From assembly GCA_963804595.1 (NCBI GenBank), contig CAWDQZ010000017.1, positions 124,001 through 188,000 on the forward strand: a DNA stretch of 64,000 nt. The letters are read 5' to 3'. Positions 15,675 to 23,740 of the stretch are shown here, one piece after another. The position numbers and the translations under genes were made by a program. The first letter of the stretch is position 1, and each line of letters opens with the position of its first letter. The notes under the pieces are model-generated. The model ran no database searches and was not told the DNA's origin. It saw nothing but the letters and a program-made list of their open reading frames with translations. This DNA is from DASUPK01 sp963804595. GTDB taxonomy: Bacteria > Actinomycetota > Thermoleophilia > Solirubrobacterales > 70-9.

Positions 15675-17059
15675 GGGCACGTCCCCGCGGGCTGGCCGCC
15701 CAGATAGATGTCAAGGGGCGTTCCCGTGGTACCAGCCGAGGTCAGGGCCACGCCGGTCAGGGTCCGCTTGTCATTCAGCGTGGGGTCGTTCGCACAGACG
15801 TCATAGGTTCCATAGGGAAGGCCGATGTCGCCCCCGACCGGAACCTGGCCGCTGGAGTTGGTGCTCGTCGTCAGCGTCCGGGTGACGTTGCATCCGGTGT
15901 CCCTCGCCGTGACCTTCGCGGCGGAGAGCCGGGTTCCCGGAGCTGCCGCACTCGACCCGCTCCAGACGGTCACCTGGAGGGAGGGCAGCTGGATGTAGCC
16001 CGGCGTCGCCAGCGACCCCGCTCCGCCGACCGGCACGGTCGCGTTGCCGAGCATTGGTCCCGCGGGCGGGGTATCCGCGGAGCAGGTGCCGGCGTAGACG
16101 GCGTACGGGGACGTGAACGGGAACAGCGTTGACGTCGTCGAGATGTTCGCGGCGCGCCCACCGCTGATCGGCGTGAACTGCTTGGCCAGCTGCATCCCAG
16201 TGTTGCTGACGATCACCGAGTCGGCCGTAGAGGCGACAAGATTGTTGGAGTAGTCGCGGGTCCGGAAGTTGATGTTCTGGATCGACCCCGGGCGGTCGAA
16301 CATGAGGTTGACGGTGTTGGTGCCCTGATCGACAACGCTCACCGTCTGGTTGGCGGGGGCGTTGCCGTCCTGATCGACCATTCCGGACGCCGTCCCGCCG
16401 GAGCTCATCGTGTAGTTCCCGACCGGAACGTTGCGCCAGAGCACGCAGCCGGTTGGTCCGGTGGACCCGGTGAAGGTGCCGGCGCCAGAGCCGTTCAATA
16501 CGACTCCCTGGATACCGACGTTCCGGGAGTCGGTCACGTTGACCAGGATCGAACCGCTGTTCGGGACCAGCGACCCGCTCGGAGGCGAGACGATCGTCGC
16601 GGCCGTGACCGGATGCAGCGCGCCCATGCTGGTCCAGCTGACGCTGATCGTGAGCAGCATGTAGTCCCGTGAGCCGGAGCCGGCCGAGCAGCCGCTGGTG
16701 GCCGCCGGCTCGTTCTGGAACTGGGACTGTGAGGTGATCGTGTAGCACGTCTGAAGTGACTGGGGGGCCGTCGTGGGACAGGCGCCCGTGACCTGGGTCC
16801 CGTCGTCAAGCACCCTGCGCGTCGAGTTGAGGGTCACCAGGTCCGCGATCCGCAGGGAGCGCACCCGCTCGAGCTCCTGCTCGGCGAGCATGTTGGCCTG
16901 CGTGCGGTGACGCTCCTGAGCGGTCGCCCGGGTCGAGCCCGTCAGCACCGTGACGACGCCGAGCGAGAAGATCAGCAGCACGAGCGCGCTGACGAGTACT
17001 TCGACGATGGCGATACCGGCCTGGTCACGGCCGATCCCTGTGAGCTTGCGAGGTTGCAT
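15671..17059 (-). CDS. Minor pilin, PilV-like, with Ig/carboxypeptidase-regulatory-like domain
   Basis: 462 residues from the ATG at 17059. The prepilin site is RDQAG before IAIVEVLVSALVLLIFSLG, with Glu at +5. An early conserved stretch AEQELERVRSLRIADL follows. The long C-terminal part has repeats of the type ILVNVTDSRNVGIQGVVLNGSGAGTFTGSTGPTGCVLWRNVPVGNYTM, a carboxypeptidase-regulatory/Ig-like beta sandwich, and a second unit RLSAAKVTARDTGCNVTRTL...LPYGTYDVCAND. The protein is far larger than normal minor pilins, suggesting an exposed adhesive tip. Confidence 0.82.
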   Translation of the reverse strand: MQPRKLTGIGRDQAGIAIVEVLVSALVLLIFSLGVVTVLTGSTRATAQERHRTQANMLAEQELERVRSLRIADLVTLNSTRRVLDDGTQVTGACPTTAPQSLQTCYTITSQSQFQNEPAATSGCSAGSGSRDYMLLTISVSWTSMGALHPVTAATIVSPPSGSLVPNSGSILVNVTDSRNVGIQGVVLNGSGAGTFTGSTGPTGCVLWRNVPVGNYTMSSGGTASGMVDQDGNAPANQTVSVVDQGTNTVNLMFDRPGSIQNINFRTRDYSNNLVASTADSVIVSNTGMQLAKQFTPISGGRAANISTTSTLFPFTSPYAVYAGTCSADTPPAGPMLGNATVPVGGAGSLATPGYIQLPSLQVTVWSGSSAAAPGTRLSAAKVTARDTGCNVTRTLTTSTNSSGQVPVGGDIGLPYGTYDVCANDPTLNDKRTLTGVALTSAGTTGTPLDIYLGGQPAGTCP

Positions 17060-17186
17060 GGGTACCTGAACCTCTGCCCTACATCGGCGCGCGGGGGAAG
17101 GTCGGCGATACCCAGGATTCGGGGGATCTGGCCGACCGTATGAGAGCCGGTACGACTGGGCCATGAATCGGACGTCCAGAAAAGGA

Positions 17187-17212
17187 GAGGGCGGGCCCGA
17201 AGGCCCGCCCTC
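17187..17212 (-). terminator. Intrinsic terminator of pilin gene 1
   Basis: On the minus strand GAGGGCGGGCC-TTCG-GGCCCGCCCTC is an 11-bp stem with a UUCG tetraloop followed by CTCCTTTTCT. It lies 46 bases after the pilin stop. Confidence 0.85.
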
Positions 17213-17258
17213 TGCCCCACGCGGGCTCCCTGAGCCTCACGCAGATCGGTCGACCGGG

Positions 17259-17732
17259 TTAGCCCCAGTTGCCGCCGGTCGGACAACCGCCTCGGTCGGT
17301 CCCGGCGACGGTGCAGGTGTAGCTCAGCGCACCTGACGCGGGGTCCTTGGTGATCGAGAACGTGTTGCCGGTGGACGACGTCACCGTCAGGTCCCAACCG
17401 GTGTTGTTGGTACCGGACGGGGCCGCCGCGCTCACGAAGGGCTTCGGCGGGCTGCCGGCCGTGGTCCTGACGGAGCTGTCGACCACGGCGAGGTTCGCCG
17501 GGCTGACAGTCGCGTAGGAACCGTTGTTGTCAGTGGCCAGCGTCTCCGCCGACACCTGGGCCGTGTGCGCCATTTCCTTGGCGCTCGAGTCGTTGGCCTT
17601 GTTCCTCTGGTTGAAGAACGTCGGGATCGCGATCGCAGCCAGGATCCCGATGATCAGCATGACGACCAGGAGCTCGATCAGGGTGAAACCCTTCTCTTCC
17701 CTGGCCATCCGCTCTCGGAGCTTCAACAGCAT
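17259..17732 (-). CDS. pilA: Major type IV pilin, copy 1
   Basis: 157 residues. A 15-residue leader (MLLKLRERMAREEKG) precedes the mature FTLIELLVVMLIIGILAAIAIP, with Glu+5 as required for polymerisation. The small globular part ends with a Cys pair (SYTCTVAGTDRGGCPTGG) that can form the C-terminal loop disulfide. It is nearly identical to the next pilin; differences are at the leader and around NTGWDLTV. AAGGAGG sits 5-6 bases before the ATG, inside a small GGAC...GTCC hairpin. Its leader lacks the riboswitch of copy 2. Confidence 0.95.
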   Translation of the reverse strand: MLLKLRERMAREEKGFTLIELLVVMLIIGILAAIAIPTFFNQRNKANDSSAKEMAHTAQVSAETLATDNNGSYATVSPANLAVVDSSVRTTAGSPPKPFVSAAAPSGTNNTGWDLTVTSSTGNTFSITKDPASGALSYTCTVAGTDRGGCPTGGNWG

Positions 17733-17926
17733 CTGGACCTCCTTAGTCCTAATCCACTTGCTGCCAGAGCCCCGTAGCCGTCGGAGTCACTTGACCCCGG
17801 AGCCAGGGGTTCCGGAACTGCGCGGTTCATCGGCGCGGTGCTGACCTTGGGCGATACTCAGGATTTGGGGGTCTGGCCGACCGTACGAGTAACGGGGGTC
17901 CGGCGAATCAGCGTCATGCAAAAGAA

Positions 17927-17952
17927 GAGGGCGGGCCCGAAGGCCCGCCCTC
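17927..17952 (-). terminator. Intrinsic terminator of pilin gene 2
   Basis: Stem and UUCG loop are identical to those of the terminator at 17187-17212, followed on the minus strand by a short T-containing tract (TTCTTTTG). It separates the two pilin genes, so pilin 1 probably needs its own promoter or read-through. Confidence 0.8.
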
Positions 17953-17976
17953 GACTTCATGCTCGGCTAGCTGGGA

Positions 17977-18450
17977 TCAGCCCCAGTTTCCGCCGGTAGG
18001 ACAGCCGCCTCGGTCGGTCCCGGCGACGGTGCAGGTGTAGCTCAGCGCACCTGACGCGGGGTCCTTGGTGACCGAGAACGTGTTGCCGGTGGACGACGTG
18101 ATCGTCAGGGTCCAACCGGTGTTGTTGGTACCGGACGGAGCCGCCGCGCTCACAAACGGCTTCGGCGGGCTGCCGGCCGTGGTCCTGACGGAGCTGTCGA
18201 CCACGGCGAGGTTCGCCGGGCTGACAGTCGCGTAGGAACCGTTGTTGTCAGTGGCCAGCGTCTCCGCCGACACCTGGGCCGTGTGCGCCATTTCCTTGGC
18301 GCTCGAGTCGTTGGCCTTGTTCCTCTGGTTGAAAAACGTCGGGATCGCGATCGCAGCCAGGATCCCGATGATCAGCATGACGACCAGGAGCTCGATCAGG
18401 GTGAAACCCTTCTCGTCCCGGCCCATGCGCTCTCGGAGCTTCAACAGCAT
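17977..18450 (-). CDS. pilA: Major type IV pilin, copy 2 (riboswitch-controlled)
   Basis: 157 residues. The leader is MLLKLRERMGRDEKG and the mature N-terminus the same as copy 1. Five residues differ overall: two in the leader and three near NTGWTLTITSSTGNTFSVTK. The leader of about 160 bases contains a cyclic-di-GMP-I aptamer and ends with AAGGAGG 7 bases from the ATG, enclosed by GGAC/GTCC. Pilin amount should therefore respond to the cell's c-di-GMP level, in line with the switch between motility and surface life. Confidence 0.95.
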   Translation of the reverse strand: MLLKLRERMGRDEKGFTLIELLVVMLIIGILAAIAIPTFFNQRNKANDSSAKEMAHTAQVSAETLATDNNGSYATVSPANLAVVDSSVRTTAGSPPKPFVSAAAPSGTNNTGWTLTITSSTGNTFSVTKDPASGALSYTCTVAGTDRGGCPTGGNWG

Positions 18451-18530
18451 GTCTGGACCTCCTTAGTCCAAATCAATTGCTGCCAGAGCCCCGTAGCCGC
18501 TCGGAAGTCTGTGCTTGACCCCGGTGGCAG

Positions 18531-18611
18531 CTCGGCTGACTCTGAGATTTCTCTCAGAGCCCCGTTGGCTTTGCGTCCCCGCCTCGCGACGGGTTTGCCT
18601 TTCTCACCGAG
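18531..18611 (-). promoter_or_regulatory. Cyclic-di-GMP-I (GEMM) riboswitch in the pilin leader
   Basis: Read on the minus strand, the aptamer has the two invariant blocks GGCAAACC (18599-18592) and GACGCAAAGCC (ending 18567). Between them P2 closes as CCCGTC-GCGA-GGCGGG with a GNRA tetraloop. P3 follows as CTCTGAGA-GAAA-TCTCAGAG, and then AGTCAGCCGAG. P1 is CTCGG (18611-18607) with CCGAG (18535-18531). Right after P1, CTGCCA can pair with TGGCAG close to the ribosome site (18484-18479), a candidate expression platform. This order and the conserved bases match the GEMM consensus. Confidence 0.9.
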
Positions 18612-18821
18612 GCCCTGGCTATTTCCTTACGCCGCCTTGAATCGACTCCCCAGCGGCACCCTTTAGCAAGTCCCTCAATAGTGCTTAGGCCAGTGGAGTC
18701 GAACTTGCGTCCAGCGGCCACCAGGCCGGCCGCCGATGAGCGAGGGGCGGCAGCCCGAGCGGTTATGCGGGCCGGCCGCTTGTGGCCGCGTCCTGATGGC
18801 GAAGCCAGGTCGCGACCAGCT
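18612..18821. other. Upstream region of the riboswitch and pilC 3' flank
   Basis: The region between the riboswitch and the pilC stop should hold the pilin promoter, read on the minus strand; I see no convincing -35/-10 pair. It also contains one full (18759-18808) and one partial (about 18713-18745) copy of the 3'-end hairpin repeat. No gene is seen. Confidence 0.5.
18759..18808 (-). repeat. 3'-end hairpin repeat (family B), copy after pilC
   Basis: Read on the minus strand the element runs CTGGCTTCGCCATCAGGA and then CGCGGCCACAAGCGGCCG (a CGGCC/GGCCG stem). It starts 13 bases after the pilC stop codon. About 41 of 50 bases match the copy at 49413-49462. A shorter relative, AGCGGCCACCAGGC, lies at about 18715. 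Confidence 0.6.
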
Positions 18822-20057
18822 TCAGCGAATCTTGTCGTAGAGGGAGAAGAGGGGCAGGTACATCGCGATCACGATGAAGCCCACCATTGCGCCGACGATG
18901 GCGATCATCGCCGGCTCGATCAGCGAGGTGAGGGCCTTCACCTTCGAGTCCACCTCGGCCTCATAGAAGTCGGCGACCTTGGTCAGCATCTGCTCGAGCT
19001 GCCCGCTCTCCTCACCGACGGAGACCATGTGGCCGACCATCGGCGGGAACACGGAGGCACCCTCGATCGGGTGGGCGAGGGTGCCGCCGCTCTGGACGGA
19101 GCCGTAGACCTCCTCCATGGCCTTCTCGAGCTGGAAGTTGCCGGATGTCTCCCCCGTGAGCTTGATCGACTCCAGCAGGGGCACACCCGAGGCCACGGCG
19201 CCCGAGAAGGTCCGGGACCAGCGTGCCACGGCAGCCTTCTGGACGATGTCGCCGATATGAATCGGCAGGCGCAGCTTGATCGTGTCCCACCACTCCCTGC
19301 CGCGCTCGGTCTTCTTCCACTGGAAGAAGCCGATGAGCAGGCCGATGGTCGCGGGGAACCAGATGAACCAGTAGCCCTTCAGGAAGTTCGAGACGTCGAT
19401 CATGAGCTGGGTGAGGGTCGGCAGTGACGCGGACTCGCCCGGCTGATCAGCAACGGCCTCCTTGAAGGCGCTGGCGAAGATCGGGACGATGAAGATGACG
19501 ACGGCGAGCATGATCACCATCGCCGCGGCGAAGACGAAGGCGGGGTACATCACTGCCGATCGGATCTCCCGCTTCAGCGCATCGAGCTTCTCGAGCTGAA
19601 AGGCGATCCGGTCCAGCGCGTCGTCGAGGCGCCCTGAGCTCTCCCCCGAGCGCACCATCGCGCGGAAGAGCTTGTCGAAGATCTGGGGGCGCCTGGCCAT
19701 GGCGTCCGCCAGGGAACTGCCCGCCTCGACGTCACCTCGCACACCCGCGATTGCGGCCTTGAGCCGCTCATCCTCGGTCTGATCCTCGAGCGTGTAGAGG
19801 GAGCGCAGCATCGGCATGCCCGACTGGATCAGGGTCGAGAACTGTCGCGCGAAGACCGCGAGGTCGCGTGTCTTGATCCCGCGGAAGCGGTCGAAGGCGC
19901 TCTCGAGCTTGAACGCCTCGTTCTTCTCGGAGACGTCGAGGACGATCAGGCCGCGCTCGCGAAGCTGCTCGGTGACCTGTGCCTTCGACTCGGCGTCGAC
20001 CTGACCGCGGGAGGGCACGCCCGCTACGTCGACGGCGCGAAACGCGTAGGAGCTCAT
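18822..20057 (-). CDS. pilC: Type IV pilus inner-membrane platform protein PilC
   Basis: 411 residues with two T2SSF (GspF) domains. The first has LAVFARQFSTLIQSGMPMLRSLYTLEDQ, the second WSRTFSGAVASGVPLLESIKLTGETSGN. Membrane helices are at YPAFVFAAAMVIMLAVVIFIVPIF, WFIWFPATIGLLIGFF and near the C-terminus (LIEPAMIAIVGAMVGFIVIAMYLPLFSLYD). PilC is the membrane platform turned by PilB and PilT. The start lies 1 base after the pilT stop. Confidence 0.95.
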   Translation of the reverse strand: MSSYAFRAVDVAGVPSRGQVDAESKAQVTEQLRERGLIVLDVSEKNEAFKLESAFDRFRGIKTRDLAVFARQFSTLIQSGMPMLRSLYTLEDQTEDERLKAAIAGVRGDVEAGSSLADAMARRPQIFDKLFRAMVRSGESSGRLDDALDRIAFQLEKLDALKREIRSAVMYPAFVFAAAMVIMLAVVIFIVPIFASAFKEAVADQPGESASLPTLTQLMIDVSNFLKGYWFIWFPATIGLLIGFFQWKKTERGREWWDTIKLRLPIHIGDIVQKAAVARWSRTFSGAVASGVPLLESIKLTGETSGNFQLEKAMEEVYGSVQSGGTLAHPIEGASVFPPMVGHMVSVGEESGQLEQMLTKVADFYEAEVDSKVKALTSLIEPAMIAIVGAMVGFIVIAMYLPLFSLYDKIR

Positions 20058-20058
20058 C

Positions 20059-21201
20059 TCAGGCCCCGTTCGTCATCGCGGCCGGTGCGCCGTTCCCGGC
20101 CGGCGGCGCCGCGCCGAGCAGGCGCTTGAGCTCCTCCGGCACTGATGCGCGCTGCTCGGCGAGCTGGCGGGAGATCCGGCCGAGGCGCACCAGCTGTGCC
20201 AGGTGGGCGTCCATGGTCTGCATCCCGATCGCACCCGCGGTCTGGATCGCCGAGTAGATCTGGTGCGTCTTGCCCTCTCGGATCAGGTTGCGCACCGCGG
20301 GGGTCGGAATCAGGACCTCGGTTGCCACCACGCGACCGGCGCCGTCCACGGTCGGAAGCAGCTGCTGGGTGACGACCCCCTGCAGGGCGATGGAGAGCTG
20401 CATCCGGACCTGCGCCTGCTGCCCTGCCGGGAAGATGTCGATGATGCGGTCGACCGTCTGGGCGGTCGACTGCGTGTGGAGGGTGGCGAAGACGAGGTGG
20501 CCGGTCTCGGCGGCGGTCAGCGCCGTCGACATCGTCTCCAGGTCGCGCATCTCGCCGACGAGGATCACGTCGGGGTCCTCACGGAGAGCGGCCTTGAGGG
20601 CCGAGGAGAAATCCTCCGCGTCCGCGCCGATCTCTCGCTGATTGACGATGCAGCGCTTGTGGTCGTGGAGGAACTCGATCGGGTCCTCGATCGTGAGCAT
20701 GTGCTCGTCGCGCTCCTCGTTGATGATGTCGAGCATCGCCGCCAGCGAGGTCGACTTCCCGGAGCCGGTCGGGCCGGTCACGAGCACCAGTCCGCGAGGC
20801 TTTCGGGTCAGTTCCTCGAGGACGCGCGGCAGACCCAGCTCGTCGAGCTTCGGGATCTCGTGCGGAATTCGCCGGAAGGCCGCGCTGATCGACCCCCGCT
20901 GGAAGAAGCAGTTGACGCGGAAGCGGGCGACGCCCGGAACCGCGTAGGCGAGGTCGAGCTGCTTGCGTGACTCGAAGCGCTTGCGCTGGTCGTCGTTGAG
21001 CAGGCTGTAGACGGTGTCGCGGGTCTGCTGCGCCGTCAGAGGCTCATAGTCCTCGAGGGGCGTGATCCGCCCTCGTAGGCGGATGGCCGGGCGGAAGCCC
21101 GGGCTGAGGTGGACGTCGGAGGCGCGCTGCTCCGCCATCCGGGTGAGCACATCGGCGAAGTCGAACTCGCGCGTCTGGGTTGGAGCAGCGGCAGCTTCCA
21201 T
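20059..21201 (-). CDS. pilT: Type IV pilus retraction ATPase PilT
   Basis: 380 residues from the ATG at 21201. It has Walker A GPTGSGKS, the Asp box and His box typical of secretion ATPases (TIEDPIEFLHDHKRCIVNQREIG, LREDPDVILVGEMRDLETM, TGHLVFATLHTQS) and the retraction motif AVRNLIREGK near the C-terminus. This motif marks it as a true PilT rather than PilU. It forms hexamers below PilC and depolymerises pili. The end (APPAGNGAPAAMTNGA) is a short disordered tail. Confidence 0.92.
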   Translation of the reverse strand: MEAAAAPTQTREFDFADVLTRMAEQRASDVHLSPGFRPAIRLRGRITPLEDYEPLTAQQTRDTVYSLLNDDQRKRFESRKQLDLAYAVPGVARFRVNCFFQRGSISAAFRRIPHEIPKLDELGLPRVLEELTRKPRGLVLVTGPTGSGKSTSLAAMLDIINEERDEHMLTIEDPIEFLHDHKRCIVNQREIGADAEDFSSALKAALREDPDVILVGEMRDLETMSTALTAAETGHLVFATLHTQSTAQTVDRIIDIFPAGQQAQVRMQLSIALQGVVTQQLLPTVDGAGRVVATEVLIPTPAVRNLIREGKTHQIYSAIQTAGAIGMQTMDAHLAQLVRLGRISRQLAEQRASVPEELKRLLGAAPPAGNGAPAAMTNGA

Positions 21202-21268
21202 GTCCGTTACCAATCGTCCGATCGCGCGCCGCCCTTGACACCCAAAAGTGGGGTCTGAGGGCCTGGCG

Positions 21269-23086
21269 CTAGGACGCGACCCGGGCGACCTCCTCGATGC
21301 TGGTCAGGCCGGCACGCACCTTCTCGAGGCCGGACTGGCGCAGCGTGAGCATGCCCTCCTGTACGGCGAGGGCGCCGATCTCCGCCTCCGGCGCCAAGGC
21401 CACGACCATCTCCTTGATCCGCTCGCTGAGCACCATCACCGAGTAGATCCCCAGCCGCCCCCGGTAGCCGCTGCCGTGGCAGCGCGGACAGCCGAGGGGC
21501 TCGTAGGCCTCAAGGTCGGTCCCGACGCGGAAGCCCGACTCGGCGAGCGACGCCTGGGGGATGACCACACGCCTCTTGCAATGGCTGCAGAGGACGCGGG
21601 CCAACCGCTGTGCCACGACACACTCGACGGCCGAGGAGGTGAGAAACGACTCGACGCCCATCTCCTGGAGGCGGGTGATTGCGCCCGGCGCGTCGTTCGT
21701 GTGCAGCGTCGTCAGGACCATGTGGCCGGTGAGCGCCGCCTCGATCGCGATCCTCGCGGTCTCGGCGTCCCGGATCTCGCCGACCATGATCACGTCCGGA
21801 TCCGCACGCAGAACCGAGCGCAGCCCGGTGGCGAAGGTGAGCCCCGCCTTGCGGTGGACGCCGATCTGGTTCACCCCCACCAGCCGGAACTCGACCGGAT
21901 CCTCGATCGTGACAACGTGCCTGTCGACGCCGTTGAGCTCCTGCAGGGCGGCGTAGAGGGTGGTCGACTTACCAGCGCCGGTCGGACCGGTGACGAGCAC
22001 TGCGCCGTAGGGCTTGCGAAACGAGGTCTCGAAGCGGGTCCGCTGGTCCCCGATCATGCCGAGGTCGTCGAGCGTCTTCAGGGCGCCCGACTCGTCGAGG
22101 ATGCGAATCGAAATCCCCTCCCCCGCCTGGGTCGGAAGCGTCGTGACACGCAGGTCGATGCGGCGGTCGTCGATCTTCACCCCGACGCGACCGTCCTGCG
22201 GAATCCGCTTCTCCGCGATGTCGAGCTCGCTCATGATCTTGATGCGCGAGATCACCCCGGCGACCATCCGCCTGGGCACCCGCGCGCTCTCCTGTAGGAC
22301 GCCGTCGACGCGGAAGCGGATCCGCATGTCCCCGTCCTCCGGCTCGAAGTGGATGTCGGAGGCGCCCTCCGCGACCGCCTGGCCGAGGATGCTGTTGACC
22401 AGCTTGATCACCGGGCCGTCCTGCGCCGAGGCGCGCAGATCGGTGAGCTCCCCGGCGTCGTCGAGAGAGTCCTCTTCCTCCTCCGCTCCTTCCGTGATCG
22501 CGTCGGAGATCGTGCTCTGCATCGTCCCGATCTTCGTGACCAGGCCCTCGATATCGTCGGCGGGGGCGACGGCGACCGCGCAGCTCAGGCCAGTGGCCAT
22601 CTGGACGTCGTCCAGGGCCAGGAGGTTCGTCGGGTCGGCCATCGCGAGAAGCAGGGTGCTCTCGTTCACGAACGCGATCGGCAGGATCTGGTGGCGGCGC
22701 GCGGAGGCAGCCGAGATCAGGTTCGCCGCGCCCATGTCGACGTTGAACAGCGCGAGGTCGACGAAGTCGAGCCCGTAGCGCTCGGCGGCGGCGCGAGAGA
22801 GCTGCTCGGAGTCGATCACGCTCTGTTCGAGGAGGACCTCCTCCGGCCGGCGGCCTCCGCTGCGGGAGGTGGCGATCGCCTGCTCGACCTGCTCGGGCGA
22901 GGCGTAGCCGAGCGCGACGATGGCATCCGTGATGAAACCGCCGGTATGCCCGCGGCTCATCGGCGGAATCAGGCCGGGTGTTCCGCTCGCCTCTCCCTCT
23001 GCGCCGGCCGCCGCCGCCTGCGCGGCGGACGCGACAGAGCCGTCGGGTCCGGGGACCGGACGCAGATATTCAGGCAGCTCCCGCAC
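21269..23086 (-). CDS. pilB: Type IV pilus extension ATPase PilB
   Basis: 605 residues with a GTG start at 23086 and AGGTGAGG upstream. An N-terminal MshEN/T2SSE_N-type domain (FITDAIVALGYASPEQVEQAI...) precedes the ATPase with Walker A GPTGAGKS, the Asp box (TIEDPVEFRLVGVNQIGVH) and the His box (TGHMVLTTLHTNDAPGA). The four-Cys zinc motif is split as CSHC...CPRC and is typical for PilB/GspE. MshEN domains of this kind often bind c-di-GMP, which would add post-translational control to the riboswitch; the key residues cannot be assigned safely here. Confidence 0.93.
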   Translation of the reverse strand: MRELPEYLRPVPGPDGSVASAAQAAAAGAEGEASGTPGLIPPMSRGHTGGFITDAIVALGYASPEQVEQAIATSRSGGRRPEEVLLEQSVIDSEQLSRAAAERYGLDFVDLALFNVDMGAANLISAASARRHQILPIAFVNESTLLLAMADPTNLLALDDVQMATGLSCAVAVAPADDIEGLVTKIGTMQSTISDAITEGAEEEEDSLDDAGELTDLRASAQDGPVIKLVNSILGQAVAEGASDIHFEPEDGDMRIRFRVDGVLQESARVPRRMVAGVISRIKIMSELDIAEKRIPQDGRVGVKIDDRRIDLRVTTLPTQAGEGISIRILDESGALKTLDDLGMIGDQRTRFETSFRKPYGAVLVTGPTGAGKSTTLYAALQELNGVDRHVVTIEDPVEFRLVGVNQIGVHRKAGLTFATGLRSVLRADPDVIMVGEIRDAETARIAIEAALTGHMVLTTLHTNDAPGAITRLQEMGVESFLTSSAVECVVAQRLARVLCSHCKRRVVIPQASLAESGFRVGTDLEAYEPLGCPRCHGSGYRGRLGIYSVMVLSERIKEMVVALAPEAEIGALAVQEGMLTLRQSGLEKVRAGLTSIEEVARVAS

Positions 23087-23098
23087 GGGGGTACCACC

Positions 23099-23740
23099 TC
23101 ACCTGGGGCTGTAGGGCAGGTTGTCCTTGCCGGGGTAGACGGCGTCGTGGACGGCCTGCACTACCCCCTGCGCGTCGCGGAATCCATAGTCGACCTGCGC
23201 CTCCGGAGCCGGTCCGCTGACCCGCTTGGGCCGCAGGACGACGAGCGCCGGTGCTTGCGAGAGAGCCACACCCTGGGTGATCCGCGCGTAGCGGGCGACG
23301 CTGTCGGCGCGGGTCACGAAGACCGAGACGCTCGAGTCGCCGGAGAGCAGGCGCACCGACCTGTGCACCAGGCGGTCGTCGATGCCGCCCTGCCGGACGA
23401 CGAGCAGGACCACGGTGTCCCCACTCTTCCAGGCGCTGATGACGGGCTTCGGCAGGCCGGGGCCTGGGACCAGCGCGTCGGGGCTGACGGTGGCCGTGGC
23501 GGGTGGCGCCGAGGGGACGGCGGCCGATCCGGCCGTCGCCGACCCCGTTGACGGGCTGACGCTCCCCGTTGCCGGCGGGGTGGACGTCGCGGGCGCCGGC
23601 GCGGCAGAGGAAGCCGTCGATGCGGAATCAGAGGATCCACCCTTCTTCATGCTCGTCATGAAGAAGACGGCCACGATCAGAGCCAGTCCACCGAGCACGG
23701 CGACCTGGGCGATCGGGTTGTTGTTGAGCGCCTGCCTCAT
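23099..23740 (-). CDS. Unknown T4P-operon membrane protein with thioredoxin-like outline
   Basis: 213 residues. One N-terminal membrane segment (IAQVAVLGGLALIVAVFFMTS) is followed by a Ser/Thr/Pro/Ala-rich linker of about 60 residues and a C-terminal domain (KSGDTVVLLVVRQGGIDDRLVHRSV...VSVFVTRADSVARYARITQGVALSQAPALVVLRPKR). The strand-helix order with 'APALVVL' resembles a thioredoxin fold, but there is no CxxC, so it would not be a redox enzyme. The start overlaps the pilU-like stop (ATGA). It probably has a structural role in the pilus machine; no homologue is recognised with certainty. Confidence 0.7.
   Translation of the reverse strand: MRQALNNNPIAQVAVLGGLALIVAVFFMTSMKKGGSSDSASTASSAAPAPATSTPPATGSVSPSTGSATAGSAAVPSAPPATATVSPDALVPGPGLPKPVISAWKSGDTVVLLVVRQGGIDDRLVHRSVRLLSGDSSVSVFVTRADSVARYARITQGVALSQAPALVVLRPKRVSGPAPEAQVDYGFRDAQGVVQAVHDAVYPGKDNLPYSPR

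Larger units (their letters stand above)
17080..18516 (-). repeat. Tandem duplication of the pilin transcription unit
   Basis: Two copies of a unit of about 720-745 bases are arranged head to tail. Each contains a leader, a pilin gene, an identical terminator hairpin and a downstream GGCGATAC-containing stretch (17104-17139 and 17850-17885). The pilin coding parts differ by only a few bases. On the upstream side the similarity of the two leaders ends at about 18516, just at the 3' boundary of the riboswitch, which only the upstream copy has. Confidence 0.7.

Noticed and set aside
13315..15714. Extended start of the PilX-like gene far upstream
   Set aside because: The added part is antisense-like in composition and overlaps the PilW-like gene; the GTG at 14997 fits the family N-terminus.
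17179..17952. The two identical GC hairpins as a CRISPR-like or mobile repeat
   Set aside because: They are intrinsic terminators with UUCG loops and T-tracts, copied together with the pilin unit.
21230..21262. TTGACA on the plus strand in the gap before pilT as a promoter
   Set aside because: No -10 box at the right distance and no plus-strand gene follows; the surrounding genes are all on the minus strand.
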